A stretch of 64,000 nucleotides of DNA from Lutjanus erythropterus. Its lineage: Eukaryota; Chordata; Actinopteri; Lutjaniformes; Lutjanidae. Of the stretch, positions 1 to 11,900 are shown piece after piece. The position numbers were made by a program, and so were the translations under genes. Under the pieces are notes generated by a model, which was given only the letters and a program-made list of their open reading frames with translations, did not search any database and was not told the origin of the DNA. The number at the start of each line of letters is the position of its first letter. Position 1 is the stretch's first letter. Location of the stretch: contig CM034600.1 of NCBI GenBank assembly GCA_020091685.1, positions 7,391,837-7,455,836 on the forward strand, read 5' to 3'.

Positions 1-1212
1 TGCAGGCAACATTGCTGATCTAAGGTTGTACATGTATTATAGTGTAGCCTTTGGGTGCCTCACACTGTCATGTAAATGTGTGAAAACCTTGTAACTACAG
101 TCAACTTTTATTTCCTTAAATGTTTCGCTCATCTTCAGGTTTGTGAAAACCTGTAAATCCAGCGTATTATTTCAACTGACAGCGGTGTTAAAAGCCACTA
201 AAAATGTCTGGCTTCTTTTCTAACCCGTGTAGAATGTATAATTTTTTTTTTTGTCTGCGTTGGCCTTTAACTCCCATCGGCAGCTGAACTGATCCACATT
301 ATCCACAGAATGTGAGCAGTTCATCTTGTCAGCGTTTGTGAAATTTCTTGTTGTGTTTTGGTTCTCTGCAGGACAAATGCAGTGCCTTGTTGAGGTAAAA
401 TCTTCATTATTAACGACTATTCAAATCAGGATTTGTTTGCGTGTGCGGCCGTGGTGATGGAATGCAATGTTTTCAGGTGTTTGCGTGGTTTTTGTTTTGG
501 AAAAAGTTCAAGGTAATATTTGCACCAGGGGTGAAATCAAATCACTTTCAGATAAAACTCAAAATAGATACTTCTGTGTAAGTGTCTCTGGGGAATGTAG
601 GAATAAAATAGGAATTTTATGAAATAACAGGTTCGATCCAAGCTATATAACACTAAGTATTGATAAGGCGTTCAATTTTATACAAAGCTGTCTTTTTATT
701 TGTTTAAGTCACTGTTGGACGCAATCTGATGACAAATGCTATGGAATTTCTGTGGATTAAAAGATTGAAAGTGATTTGACTCCAGCCCTGATCCAGTCGC
801 TGTTAAAAGTGCTTTTAAGGGAAACTTATCCAGCAACTTAACAATCAGTCACATATATTCTGTTTTTTTTTTGTTGTTTTACAAATTATTTTTGTCGCTA
901 CATACTGGGTAAAAAAAAAAAAAGAGAAACATGCAGGTTTGTACTTGTGAATTATTAATGGGCCCCAATATGCCCTTTTGTATCAAAATTTCTTTGACAA
1001 AAATAAAAAGGTTACTATTTTGATTTGACCCATTTGAACCATAATCTTGTCTTTCTGTAATATCATATCTTTAACCATGTGCATTCATTTGACATAACTT
1101 AAAGGGATAGTACACCCAAAAATCATTTAATCATTTCAGCTGCTAAGAGTTCTTTTAACCACAAAATATTAACACAATGAGATTTTTGATAAACTGTCAA
1201 CGATAATGTGGA
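1..1212. other. Upstream non-coding region
   Basis: AT-rich DNA with no frame that resembles a protein and no convincing exon. Short poly(T) and poly(A) runs occur near 240, 864 and 911. The motif AAAGGGATAGTACACCC at 1102-1118 resembles the terminal repeat of a MITE class common in teleosts (compare 12305 and 16192), but I found no matching right end. A short stretch bounded by AG and GT at 373-393 is too small and isolated to call an exon. Confidence 0.5.
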
Positions 1213-1800
1213 TATACACTGATCAGGTATAACATTATGACCACTGACAGGTGAAGTGAATAACACTGATTATCTCTTCTTCATGGCACCTGTTAGTGGG
1301 TGGGATATATTAGGCAGCAAGAGAGCATTTTGTCCTCAAAGTTGATGTGTTAGATGCTGGAAAAATGGGCAAGTGTAAGGATTTGAGCCAATTTGACAAG
1401 GGCCAAATTCTCCAAAACTGCAGCTCTTGTGGGATGTTCCCGGTCTGCAGTGGTCCAAGGAAGGAACAGTGGTGAACCGGCGACAGGGTCATTAATGCAC
1501 ATGGGGAGCGAAGGCTGGCCCGTGTGGTCTGAGCCAACAGACGAGCTGCTGTTACTCAAATTGCTGAAGAAGTTCATGGTGGTTCTGATAGAAAGGTGTC
1601 AGAATACACAGTGCATCGCAGTTTGTTGCGTATGGGGCTGCATAGCTGCAGACCACATCAGAACTGGACCACAGAGCAATGGAAGAAGGTGGCCTGGTCT
1701 GATGAATCACATTTTCTTTTACATCATGTGGATGGCGGGGTGCGTGTGCGTCACTTACCTGGGGAACACATGGCACCAGGATGCACCATGGGAAGAACCA
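1213..1800 (+). mobile_element. Tc1/mariner element, degraded and truncated
   Basis: The left part carries the start typical of fish Tc1-like elements, with a motif about non-moving (ATTATGACC) bases near 1233-1243. A transposase-like frame begins at the ATG at 1365 (MGKCKDLSQFDKGQI). Further on, other frames give SEYTVHRSLLRMGLHS, then QNWTTEQWKKVAWSDESHF with the second acidic residue of the DDE catalytic triad in WSDES, then HMAPGCTMGR. The pieces lie in different frames and a middle block is missing, so it has frameshifts and internal deletion. The reading breaks off near 1800; a small continuation lies at 3119-3157. No active transposase can be made from it as it stands. Confidence 0.85.
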
Positions 1801-3110
1801 TTTTTGTACAAAAATTAAATTTTCTCATCTAACTTCTACAACTAATCTAAAACACAAATTTGAATATTTCTCATTTTTAATTTTACATGAAAATGTGTAA
1901 ATTCCATTTAACTTTTGAAAACACTTTTATGTATTATATATATTGTTAGATGTCATTCTTCACCTGCTGCTGCTCCACAAGTAATGATACTGGTTTAATA
2001 ACTGCTAAAGATGATCAGTACTGGGGTTTGGCTTGCAGCCACAGACAGGTGTGTGCAGAGGAAACCACAAAAATGTTGGAAGCCATTTACGCAGTCATGA
2101 CACCTTTCTTGGGAAAATTGTGTGATATATATGTCACTAAAGAAAAGCACACCCTACTCATCACTCAACACAACATCAAATCAAACCACTGCTCCCACAC
2201 TCTCTTACTGGTTTTAACAGACAACATCACATCACCCCAATCCTGGCTTCCCTCCATTGGCTTCCCGTACGTTTTAGAATTGATTTTAAGATTTTACTGA
2301 TCACTTTTGAAGCCCGCCTGGGTCTGGCCCCTAGCTACATAGCTGAAATGTTAACTCCCTACGAGCCAGTACGCAGCCTCAGGGTCTCCTAGCTGTTCCA
2401 AAGTCGAGGCTTAAATCTGAAGGTGACCGCACTTTCTCCATCAGGGCCCCTCGTCTTTGGAACGACCTGCCTGAGGAGATAAGGCTTGCAGATTCAGTGA
2501 CATCTTTTAAATCACTTCTTAAAACCCATTTTTATAGACTTGCTTTTATGTGATGTTGTCGTATTTAATTTTAATCTTTTATCTGTACTTATTTATACTG
2601 ACATTACATGATGTTGTCTTATTCCATTCCTTTATTTATATTGACTTGACAACATCATGTTATGTCTCTGTAATCTCTGCCCTCTTCATTTTAACTTATT
2701 CTTAGTGTCATGTTTTTCTAGTTTTCTGTTCTTATTTCTTTTATTGTGTTTTATTGTTTTTTCTGTGTTTTAGTGTCTTTGCTTGTGTCTTGTTTTACTT
2801 CAGTCTTAGTTGACTCCTGTTTGGCCCTCTGTTGTTATTTTGCCTCCTTGGTATCCTGCTTTTGTGCTCTTTTACTTTGTCTGTCAAAGCACTTTGTAAA
2901 CTCAGTTTTTAAAGGTGCTATATAAATAAAGTTATTATTATTATAAATTCCACACTCATTTCCAGTGAAAAAGTGTGTGATTCATAAACTTTACATGCCA
3001 TCATAATAAGCTTACATTTAGTTATTCAACAACTGAACATGAGCACATTATGAGGTAGAACATTTTGTTGGTGTTTATGCAGTATACAATGACTTAATTA
3101 AGAAATAAGA
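1801..3110 (+). repeat. Duplicated segment, copy 1 (LINE-interrupted)
   Basis: About 1810-2180 and 2946-3105 match 4365-4915 in the same orientation. Shared blocks include the stretch with TTGTTAGATGTCATTCTTCA and a stretch with CATCATAATAAGCTTACATT. Copy 1 differs mainly by the insertion of an L2-like LINE end (about 2185-2945). The segment is bordered by two 26-bp copies of Tc1 transposase sequence (1772-1797 and 3119-3144, one mismatch). So the unit probably entered the Tc1 element, or the two ends of Tc1 were rejoined around it. There is no coding content. Confidence 0.7.
2185..2945 (+). mobile_element. L2-like LINE, 5'-truncated 3' end
   Basis: This is the extreme C-terminus of a non-LTR retrotransposon ORF2. 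Frames give ITPILASLHWLPVRF-like sequence near 2232-2275, then ARLGLAPSYIAEMLTPYEPV near 2311-2370, then RAPRLWNDLPEEIRLADSVT near 2443-2502, and FKSLLKTHFYRLAF. Frameshifts and stop codons interrupt it. A 3' UTR rich in T follows, ending in ATAAATAAAGTTATTATTATTA at about 2922-2943, a short-repeat tail typical of L2-type LINEs. It is inserted in copy 1 of the duplicated segment and absent from copy 2, so it arrived after the duplication. The clade assignment rests on memory of the C-terminal motif. Confidence 0.8.
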
Positions 3111-3118
3111 AATCACCA

Positions 3119-3160
3119 GGCACCAGGATGCACTATGGGAAGAAGGCAAGCCGGCAAGGA
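3119..3160 (+). mobile_element. Tc1/mariner fragment, continuation of 1213-1800
   Basis: The block GGCACCAGGATGCACTATGG and the following GAAGAAGGCAAGCCGGC repeat and extend the point where the Tc1 transposase breaks off at 1797. The first 26 bases duplicate 1772-1797 with one mismatch. This suggests one element split by the intervening 1.3 kb rather than two separate insertions. Confidence 0.6.
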
Positions 3161-4359
3161 AAAGACGACATGTATCAATAAATAACGAAATCTAAAATAT
3201 AAGGCAAACTCTAGTCTCAAATCACAGTATTTATATTATATCTTTTATTACCTCTCCCCAAACACGAACTGCAGCTGGAGAAAAAATGCTCTGATCCTTG
3301 TTTGACACTGCAAAATCATGGTAGCGTCTAGATGCAAATATGTTTGGGTGTCGCTATATCATTGACATCATGAGATGACGCTTTTTATCACACAAGAATT
3401 TATACCAATGCTATCCTGGACGGTGTGATATAGCACAGCCCTAGTTTTATGCCTGTTTAAAAATCAATCGTATCATAAAAACAATCATCAGATATTGTTT
3501 GTTTTATATTTTGAAGGCCTTTAATGTATTTTTAAATGATTTAAGGCCGTGTCAAGGGTGTTTTCTGGCACGGAGCAAGTTTAGAAAGTCAGACAGATGA
3601 TGAAGCAGGTCATTCTCAGTGCAGCATACTGTGCTCACAAACCTCAGATCAATATGTAAAACTAGATAGTATCGATCAATATTCTGTTACTGCATTGCTT
3701 ATTTCTCACCTAAAATCTTCTCAGAAAGTGGTACATTGTTACACTGAAGACACAAACACAGAAAAAGGTGATTAGACAAGTTGCAGTGGTGTCATCTGTC
3801 CACCAGATGTCAGGATTCTCCTCTCTATAAATTATATTAACTGTTTGAATGAGCGGCTGTGACATCTGAGGAGTAAAAACATCTGGAGAATCTATGACAC
3901 ACACGTATTTAACAACAATATATCTTAACATTTCTGCTGAGGGGTCACAGAGGTGAATTTTTAACAGGTAATTAGTGTAACACTTTAGATTACAGCCCGC
4001 AACCTACTGCATAATCACTCCGGAGTTAGTGAGATAAATTAACAAGTGTTTTCTGATGCTGTCATGCTGACCGGCTGTCAGTTGCTTCTTCATTTATTGT
4101 TGATGATTGATAATAATTGTGGTGATGGCGGAGTTGAACTTCTCTCATGCCAGGCATGCCAGAAAAAAATTGGGAACCACTGCCATAAATTAAGATCTTT
4201 AAGTAATAGTTTGAAATTTTGTGATGAGCACCTTGACAACAAATAAGCTAATTTCACTGCTTGACATATTAATATGTCATATCTCATGAAATTTGTACAA
4301 AAACTAAAAACAAGCTGTAGTTAAATAAAGCTACCCATCTCCTGATTCTAGAGAGGTGT
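3161..4359. other. Non-coding spacer
   Basis: AT-rich sequence without a recognisable exon. The short stretch 4130-4190, ending in TTGGGAACCACTGCC, resembles the terminal part of hAT-type MITEs, like the element at 5171-5663. Nothing else stands out. Confidence 0.4.
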
Positions 4360-4920
4360 TGATTTTCTCATCCAACTTTTGGCAAAAAGCAAATTTGAAT
4401 ATTTCCCATTTTTAATTTTACATGTAAATGTGTAAATTCCATTTAACTTTTGAAAACACCTTTGTATATTATATATATTGTTAGATGTCATTCTTCACCT
4501 GCTGCTGCTCCACAAGTAGTGATATTGGTTTAGGAACCGCTCATGACACCTTTCTTGGGAAAGTTGTAATAAGTTTATACATTACTAAAGAAAGCGCACC
4601 CTAATCATCGCTCAACACAACATCAAATTACACACCCATTTCCAGTGAAAAATATGTGTGATTGGTGTGAGTCATGTCAGTGTGTGAAAGTGAGTGACAT
4701 TATGACATTAACTGTCTTTATTCTTGTGTATGGATTCTATTGGTTCAAAAACATGCATTTAGATGCTGCATTAAAGCACTTTAAATTTATAATCATAAAC
4801 TTAACATGCCATCATAATAAGCTTACATTTAGTTATTCAACAACTGAACATGAGCACATTATGATGTAGAACATTTTGTAATTGGAGTTTATGCAGTATA
4901 CAATGACTTAATTTAGAAAA
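4360..4920 (+). repeat. Duplicated segment, copy 2 (no LINE)
   Basis: Direct repeat of 1810-3105 without the LINE insertion. Around 4615-4650 the sequence reads continuously across the place where copy 1 carries the LINE, so it preserves the pre-insertion site. It also has a block around 4655-4790 that copy 1 lacks. Confidence 0.7.
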
Positions 4921-5162
4921 ACAACTCAAACACTATATATCCTCATCACAAAGCACTTTGAAAATACTAGAAGGGTTTACTTAGTAAAGATCACATCTCT
5001 GCCAGGCACTCTGAAAAGAATATCTGGATGTAACCCCTTTGTAATCGCCAACATTTTGATTAGTAAATGTACTTTAATAACAGATTTTTCCCAGTGACTG
5101 TAATGAATCCCACTTTGCATTTTAATTACATGCAATTACACTACCACTCACAAATCTGAGTT

Positions 5163-5671
5163 ATCTAAAGCAGTGGTTCCCAAACTGCTTTCCTTGGAGC
5201 CCTCACTACTAAAAGCTGAGACCCCCCAGCCCAAACACAGACTTTTGTATAAATTGCGGGGTCCATAATGGTGCTGGAAATCCTTGCCAATTAAACATAT
5301 TTATTGATAATTATCCAATAGTCTAGAAATGGCAGTAATTGCACCCCATTTGACAAAATACATAATTTTGGTTTGGTTTGAAAAGCACAATAACATTTGA
5401 TTTAATGCGATGAAGAGGTGAAATAATAATTTTGTACATAAATATGTTATTTACCACAGTAGTTAAGTGCTGGGAAAGCTTGAAAATCTTGAAGAGAGCT
5501 TCAATTCGATTTTGGAAAAGGTGCAGGAACCTTGAAATGTGATTTTAGTTGACATGTGCAAATCTGACTTTGAGGTTCTCAGAAAAGACAAAGTCTTTAG
5601 GGACCCCTTATGATTTCTGGCGCCCCTCAGAGGGGGACCTGGACCCCAGTTTGGGAAACAATGATCTAAAC
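5163..5671. mobile_element. hAT-like non-autonomous element (MITE)
   Basis: The left terminus CAGTGGTTCCCAAACTG (5171-5187) and right terminus CAGTTTGGGAAACAATG (5647-5663) form an imperfect terminal inverted repeat. They are flanked by ATCTAAAG (5163-5170) and ATCTAAAC (5664-5671), an 8-bp target duplication with one change, which is the size hAT transposases make. No transposase is encoded. It lies about 200 bp upstream of the proposed transglutaminase start codon. Confidence 0.75.
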
Positions 5672-5882
5672 TCGAGACCCTCAGTGTTGTATATTATTGT
5701 AAACTGTACGGTGAGATACCACCACTTGCGGCTGCAATCACTTGTTGTTAACTTCATTGACCAATGGGAGCAGAAGACAGGAAAAAAAAAGAAAAGAAGG
5801 CAGGAGAGTGAGATATTTATCAGTGGGAAGGTGTAGCCTGTTTGTCATTCTTTCAGTCACCTGTAACTCCTGCAGTCAGACA

Positions 5883-5919
5883 ATGGACTACATGCAACAG
5901 ACGGTACAAAACATATGTG
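5883..5919 (+). CDS. Transglutaminase exon 1 (proposed start)
   Basis: The ATG at 5883 has A at -3 and G at +4, a good start context. It reads [12 protein letters not shown] plus one base, then the donor GTGAGT (5920-5925). The phase-1 end is exactly what exon 2 needs (G + GC = Gly13). A very short first coding exon ending in phase 1 is usual in this family. The peptide is too short to verify by similarity; another first exon further upstream is possible. Confidence 0.55.
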
Positions 5920-8900
5920 GTGAGTTCATGCTTAAAACTCTTAATTCTCCAGAGAAAGGTCTGTGCATGCTTTTGAGTTACTTTTTGTTCCATATTGTTA
6001 ATGGAATTTCTTTTTTTTTTTTTTTTTAATTACTTACTCACTTCATTTCTGGCTGGCAAGACACTTTTAAACAAACTTTTACTGTCCCAGACCATGAATG
6101 AAGTATTATTTCAACTCAAATCAAGTCAAGTTAAAATGAGTGACTTTTTTTTTCTTCTTACTACCACTTGGTTGAAACACGTGTTTGACTTTGTAAGTAT
6201 TTTAGTCACTGAGGTGCTAATAAATTCACAAAGACAGGCTGTAAAGTCATGAATGCAAATAACATGGTTGCAAAGCAGAGTATGTGACAGAATGTGAGGA
6301 TGGTCTGAGCAAAGGTATGTGACAAAACAGTGCAGCTTTTCAACGTGTGAAAAGGAACAGCCGAGCAGAGTTAGTAGTAACTATTTAGTCCAATATTTCT
6401 CCTGAACTAAATACTGTATCATTTTGTGTTTTATTCTTTTACCCACTGTCTGTCACCCTCTTTGACCTTCATCTCCAAAACTTAACACGTCTTTTATTTC
6501 AGCTCCTGCTTCTTCTCTAGTTCTTGACTGATCTTTGTGACTTGTCCTGTGAGTGAAAACGGTGTTTCTTCGCCAGTCTTTGGATCAGTGTATTTTTCGT
6601 AATACATCATCTGTTTCCCAGGCACCGATGAAGGCTGCTGCCGACTGAGGCTGCTCAACTTTCATGCTCATGAAAACCACATTTCCCACGAGACAGAGGG
6701 CCTCAGCAAAAAGCAGCTGGTGGTGCGACGAGGGAAACCGTTCAAACTCACTCTGCTCTTCAACAGCCGTTCGTGGAATCCTCACACTGAGATGCTGGTC
6801 CTGGAGGTTTGGCTAGGTACCAAAGATGAGATTAAATCTGCTCGCATTTAAAGGTGGGGTAAGCAATTCTGGAGATAGTGAGACTCTAGTATCTGTCTCC
6901 TGAATCGCTTACCCCACCTTAAAGCACATCCGTGTCATTTATCAAAGATAAAATAACGGCCTTACCCTGACAAATGAAAATTTACATTTATGACTTACTC
7001 AGTAGCTCTGGGGGAAATCTTAGCTATTGTTAGCAAACTTTGCAGTAGAGGTATTACTGATACTACTGATTCCCTACTTCCAGTTTTTATGCTATGCTAG
7101 GCTAACAAAGTCCTGACTCCAGCCTTGTACTCACTTGGTTGAGACCAAGTCAAGACCAAGTCAGGATGAGAGCGAGTCACATCTCCAGTGCTCTCACCCT
7201 GGTGAGGGGATGGTACTGCAGCATATAACGTTTATATTAAAACTAACATCAGTTAATGTTGTCTGTGAAGATTCTCAGTCATCCAGGTCATGGTATTCGC
7301 CAAGGGTTATCATAGGCAGCTGGACTTGGTTAGGTTCTTGAAGACGTTTCACCTCATCTTTAAGAACCTAAGCAAGTCCAGCTGCCCACAATAACGCTTA
7401 CCTTAATGTTGAAGTAACATAACTATTTAAACATTATCCACATAGTTTTATGTGGCCTGTTTTTTGTCACCAGCAAAAAACAAAACTTAGCTAACTGGCT
7501 TTGCTAGTATCACATTAGCTTACCTTTCTTTAAGCTTCCTGTCTAAATGCTGATATAAGTTTGATGGTCCCAGCTGTCTCAGTAAGTGCTGCATTGCAGA
7601 ATTTACCTGGTGTTATGTGTTTTCTTTTGGATGCTGTTTTGCAGATGAACTCTTTAGGGTTTAGGTATGTTAGCCAAATTTTATTACAGATGATTTGGTT
7701 GGCATATCATTGGCAGCCACAGCTTCTTCTCCTGTCTCCCACATTCACTTTTTTTCATTCAGGGGTAGGGAGGGGAGCGGTGACAACTGGTAACGGTAAC
7801 AAAAAATATCCAATTAGAAATTAGCAAAGTTATTACTTGCATTTAGAGCAGTTTTAAATTCAAACACAGTCATGATCAAATAAATCAGACATTATTGCTC
7901 CCAAACTGAACATTTCCTTTGTAAGATGGAAGCAATTTTATTTCTTCATTTACAAGATAATCTCATTTTAAGTAAACTCCAAACTCCACTTTTCTTCACT
8001 ATACAGGCGATATGTCAGAGAGGGTCCCAGTCCAGTTCCCTGAAGAGAGGTCCAACCCCCTCAGGTGGTCAGCCAAAGTCTACCCAGAGGACATGCATCC
8101 TCAGTCAGTCACCATCCACATCTGCTCCCCTGTTCTGTCCTCGGTGGCTCTGTATCACCTCACGGTCCACATAGAGACCATGAGGACAAGAAGGAGCTAT
8201 ACAGTGGGAACATTTGTGCTGCTTTGCAACCCTTGGCTGAAAGGTGGGTCCATGTATTTAGGTTCCTGTTATTATCCACAGTTTTTGTTATTATCTTGTT
8301 ATAAAAGTCGTTCCATACCACTGTTTTTGCTTTTCAGATGATCCAGCCTACATGCCACTGGATGCCCAAATAGAAGAGTACATCAAGAGTGATTATGGGT
8401 TGGTGTACATGGGCACCAATCAAAACATTACTAGGCGGCCCTGGTCGTTTGGTCAGGTATGTGACATTCTACTGTTGTATAGTGCTAGGTTCATCTATGT
8501 TGAAAAGAAAAGCAGAATGTCCGTGTTTCAGGTCATTTTCAGGTCGTAGTGGTGTTTGACACAGGGACAGTAGAGTGGACATGCCCCCAGTGTTTTAGAG
8601 CAGAAAGAAATGCTATTTTTGCATAATTTTGACACAAAATTTTATATACTCAGTTCAAATGTGGCTTGGTGGTTGACAACACATTTCTGTGTTGTGACAA
8701 ACTGAGAACACACATTTATTGTTGCTTTACATGATCTTTAAAAGTTGCTGAGGAGCCTCTGAAAGTGACATAAAGTCACATCTTAAGTTAGCTAATATTA
8801 CCAAAAAGTTCACTAACTAGCTAGCTAATCTACATAAATTGTTAGCTAACTCAGCATTTTGTTAACATTAGCTATCAAACTAGCTAGCTAATATACATCA

Positions 8901-11900
8901 ATAATGACCTAGGTAGTTACATTTGATAGGTAATGTTAGAAAAATGCTACCTAAGTAGCTAGCTAATCTTCATCAATCATAAGTTAGCTGGAGTTTTGCT
9001 GATATTAGCTAACTTAAAATGTGACTATGTATTTTTCACTTTTACAGGTCCCCTAGCAACATCTTTTAACCATCCTCAAAATCTGGCTTTCTTTTCGACA
9101 AAGACAAGCCTAGCACATAGCATATCTGTCAATCACAAAAGGAAAGGAGGAAGATGATTAAGGTTCTGCCGGGTACTAAGCTTGCTCAGCTGTTATTGAA
9201 GTGTAGAGCAAAAAGGGGTGAAATTCAGGAAAGGTCAGTTAAGTATTTTATTAGAAATAACCAGATTTTTACAAAGTAGTATGGCTTGTGGAGGGCCAGT
9301 AGTGATGGAATGTATGTCAGTGATGCAGGCAGCAAAATCTTTTACTAAAACAAAACCTGGAAGTGTAGATCCTAAGGAGAGAGAGGACTACAGCCTTGGT
9401 AGAAGTCTACACAGGAGCCACGAATCAGTGTAACGACCAACCTCAAATCCTGGCTCTTGCAGGAGAAGACAAGTTTGCCTTGTGCAGGCAGAATGGGAGG
9501 GATTGTACCAATTATTGGCTGGTAAAAAAAAATATCAGCACAGCTACACTTGTGTTTCCATGTGTGCAGTATGAGCCTGGAGTTCTAGAGGCATGTCTGC
9601 AGCTCCTGCAGGTCAGCCCGCAGCACCTCAGTGACAAAAACAAAGACTACGTTCTACGAGCAGACCCCGTCTACATCAGCAGGGTGGTCTGTGCTATGGT
9701 GAGATAACAATCGATAACATCCCTGGAATTTATTGAGTGATTTTCTCCACAGCAAAGAAAGAAGTAAAGGTCAGTAATGTTGCCTTCCTGTTCAAGGTGA
9801 ACTGTAACGATGACCTGGGTATTTTGATGGGGAAGTGGCAGGGCAGCTACAAAGATGGTGTCAGGCCCACAGACTGGAGTGGCAGCGCTGATATCCTTCA
9901 CCAGTGGGTCTCGTCCAACTACAGCCCTGTGCGCTATGGGCAGTGCTGGGTCTTTGCAAGTGTCCTCTGCACAGGTACTTTGAAAAACTGCAACACAAGA
10001 GTGTATTTATACGGAAACCATGGGAGACCTTTCAATGTTACTGAGTCATTTCCAAAGCAAGGCAGTTGCTCAACACCTCATTGAAATTTATTGGCCAGTA
10101 ACACAGAGAAGCACTCATAGTTCTCAAGGTTTCAATTTCATACAGTGTTCCAGATAGTTTTTTTTTTCATTTATCACTCATCTGTATTGTGCAAGTGTGA
10201 TGTATTATCCACTGTCATTCTTATTCTGCAGATGACTTAACAATCGTAAATATGCAGTTTGCACTTAAAGTAGATCACTGAGTTTTTTCTCAGAGGTTAA
10301 ATAATGTCTTTGTTAATCTGATTAATAGGAAACATTAACATCACAATTTAGGCCTTGGCTTTGTTAAATTGTTCTGTATAGCAGACGGTTACTATGAATA
10401 AGACACTGTTGCTATGGACAGAGTTCTGATCATGGACTCTAAAGCAGAAATACAATCCAAAATATTTTTTTTAATTAATATTTTGTGTCCAATTCTTGAC
10501 TTTTTTGGCCACTAACCATTTAATAAGAGGGATAATGTACAGTGAGCAGCGTATTATTGCTAAATTAACCCCTTCAAGATGATTCAAGACCCCTCCGCTT
10601 CATGTACGGGTCCTGCAGCACCTTGACTGGGTTTATTTTGCAATAATGACCCGCTCACTGTGCATTATTCCTTACATGTTGGGATCTATGGTTTTCTTTC
10701 ATTACAAACAAATGTATTTTCTCACTTTCCACTGTTGGTGTCTGCTGATAGACCATGATGATACAGACTGGCTCTGTGTTGTTGTAAAAATTAAAATAAG
10801 TAATAAACCTTTTTATAGGTTTGATTGAGTTTTTTTTCTTACAATTTTGTCAAACTGAACCTAAAAACATCATCATCAACATTTCTTCCGTGATTTTTTT
10901 GTGACTTTAAGGCTAATGTTTTTCTTCCAGTGATGAGAGTGCTGGGGATTCCCTCCAGGGTGGTGACAGTTTTTAATGCAGCCCATGACACAGATGGCAA
11001 CTTGACAATTGAAGAATACTACTCAAGCTTGGGGGAAAAGCTCAACCTCTCAAAGGACAGCATTTGGTTGGTGTCTATTGCTCTCATATTGATGAAAAGG
11101 ATTTTTTTTACAGTTCGGTATATTGTTAACATTATCCATATTAAAATTTTAACATAGCCTGTTTTAACATTAAGCTAATGACAATTTTATATGAACATAT
11201 GAATCCACAGAAAAGTAGAGGCCCACATTTCTGTGGATCGTTGTCAACACCTTAGTTATATTTGTAGTGTTTAGTCATTTGTTGAGTGTGTGTGTGTGTG
11301 TGTGTGTGTGTCCTCTTGCAGGAACTTTCATGTGTGGGTGGAATGCTGGATGACGAGGCCAGACCTTGGCGTAGGGTTTGACGGCTGGCAGGTAGTTGAC
11401 CCGACGCCCCAGGAGAAGAGTGCAGGTGGGTCCATCCACAAGTGGGCTTCCACATGGTGCTGTCATTTATTCAGATACCAGTTTTTATAACTTAATGGAT
11501 TTATTTCACTCCTGTCAGCAGATATGTTGTATAACCCAGAATTTATCACTAATTTATCATTTTAACTGTGCAATACATACAGCATAATTATTTACATATT
11601 TATTACATATTAATTACATGATTCTTATTTTGTTATTTTTCTATTTCCCCTTTTCTATTTTATATATATTGTTGTTACTTGTTAATAAGGCACATATTTT
11701 ACATACTTTGTTTTTTAATTTGGTATATTCTTATTGTTAAATAATTGTTGGTTATATATTGGACATTTTTACATTCATTTCTTACAATTTCTCTATGCTT
11801 ATATTTATTTTTATTCTTGAATTGAAGCACCTGTAAAGTGACCCAGTTTTCTGATTTACCTTTTCAATTAATCTTGCTGGAGATACCAGATCAAAACTGA

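Noticed and set aside
1393..1818. 141-residue open frame
   Set aside because: It is a shifted frame over the broken Tc1 transposase.
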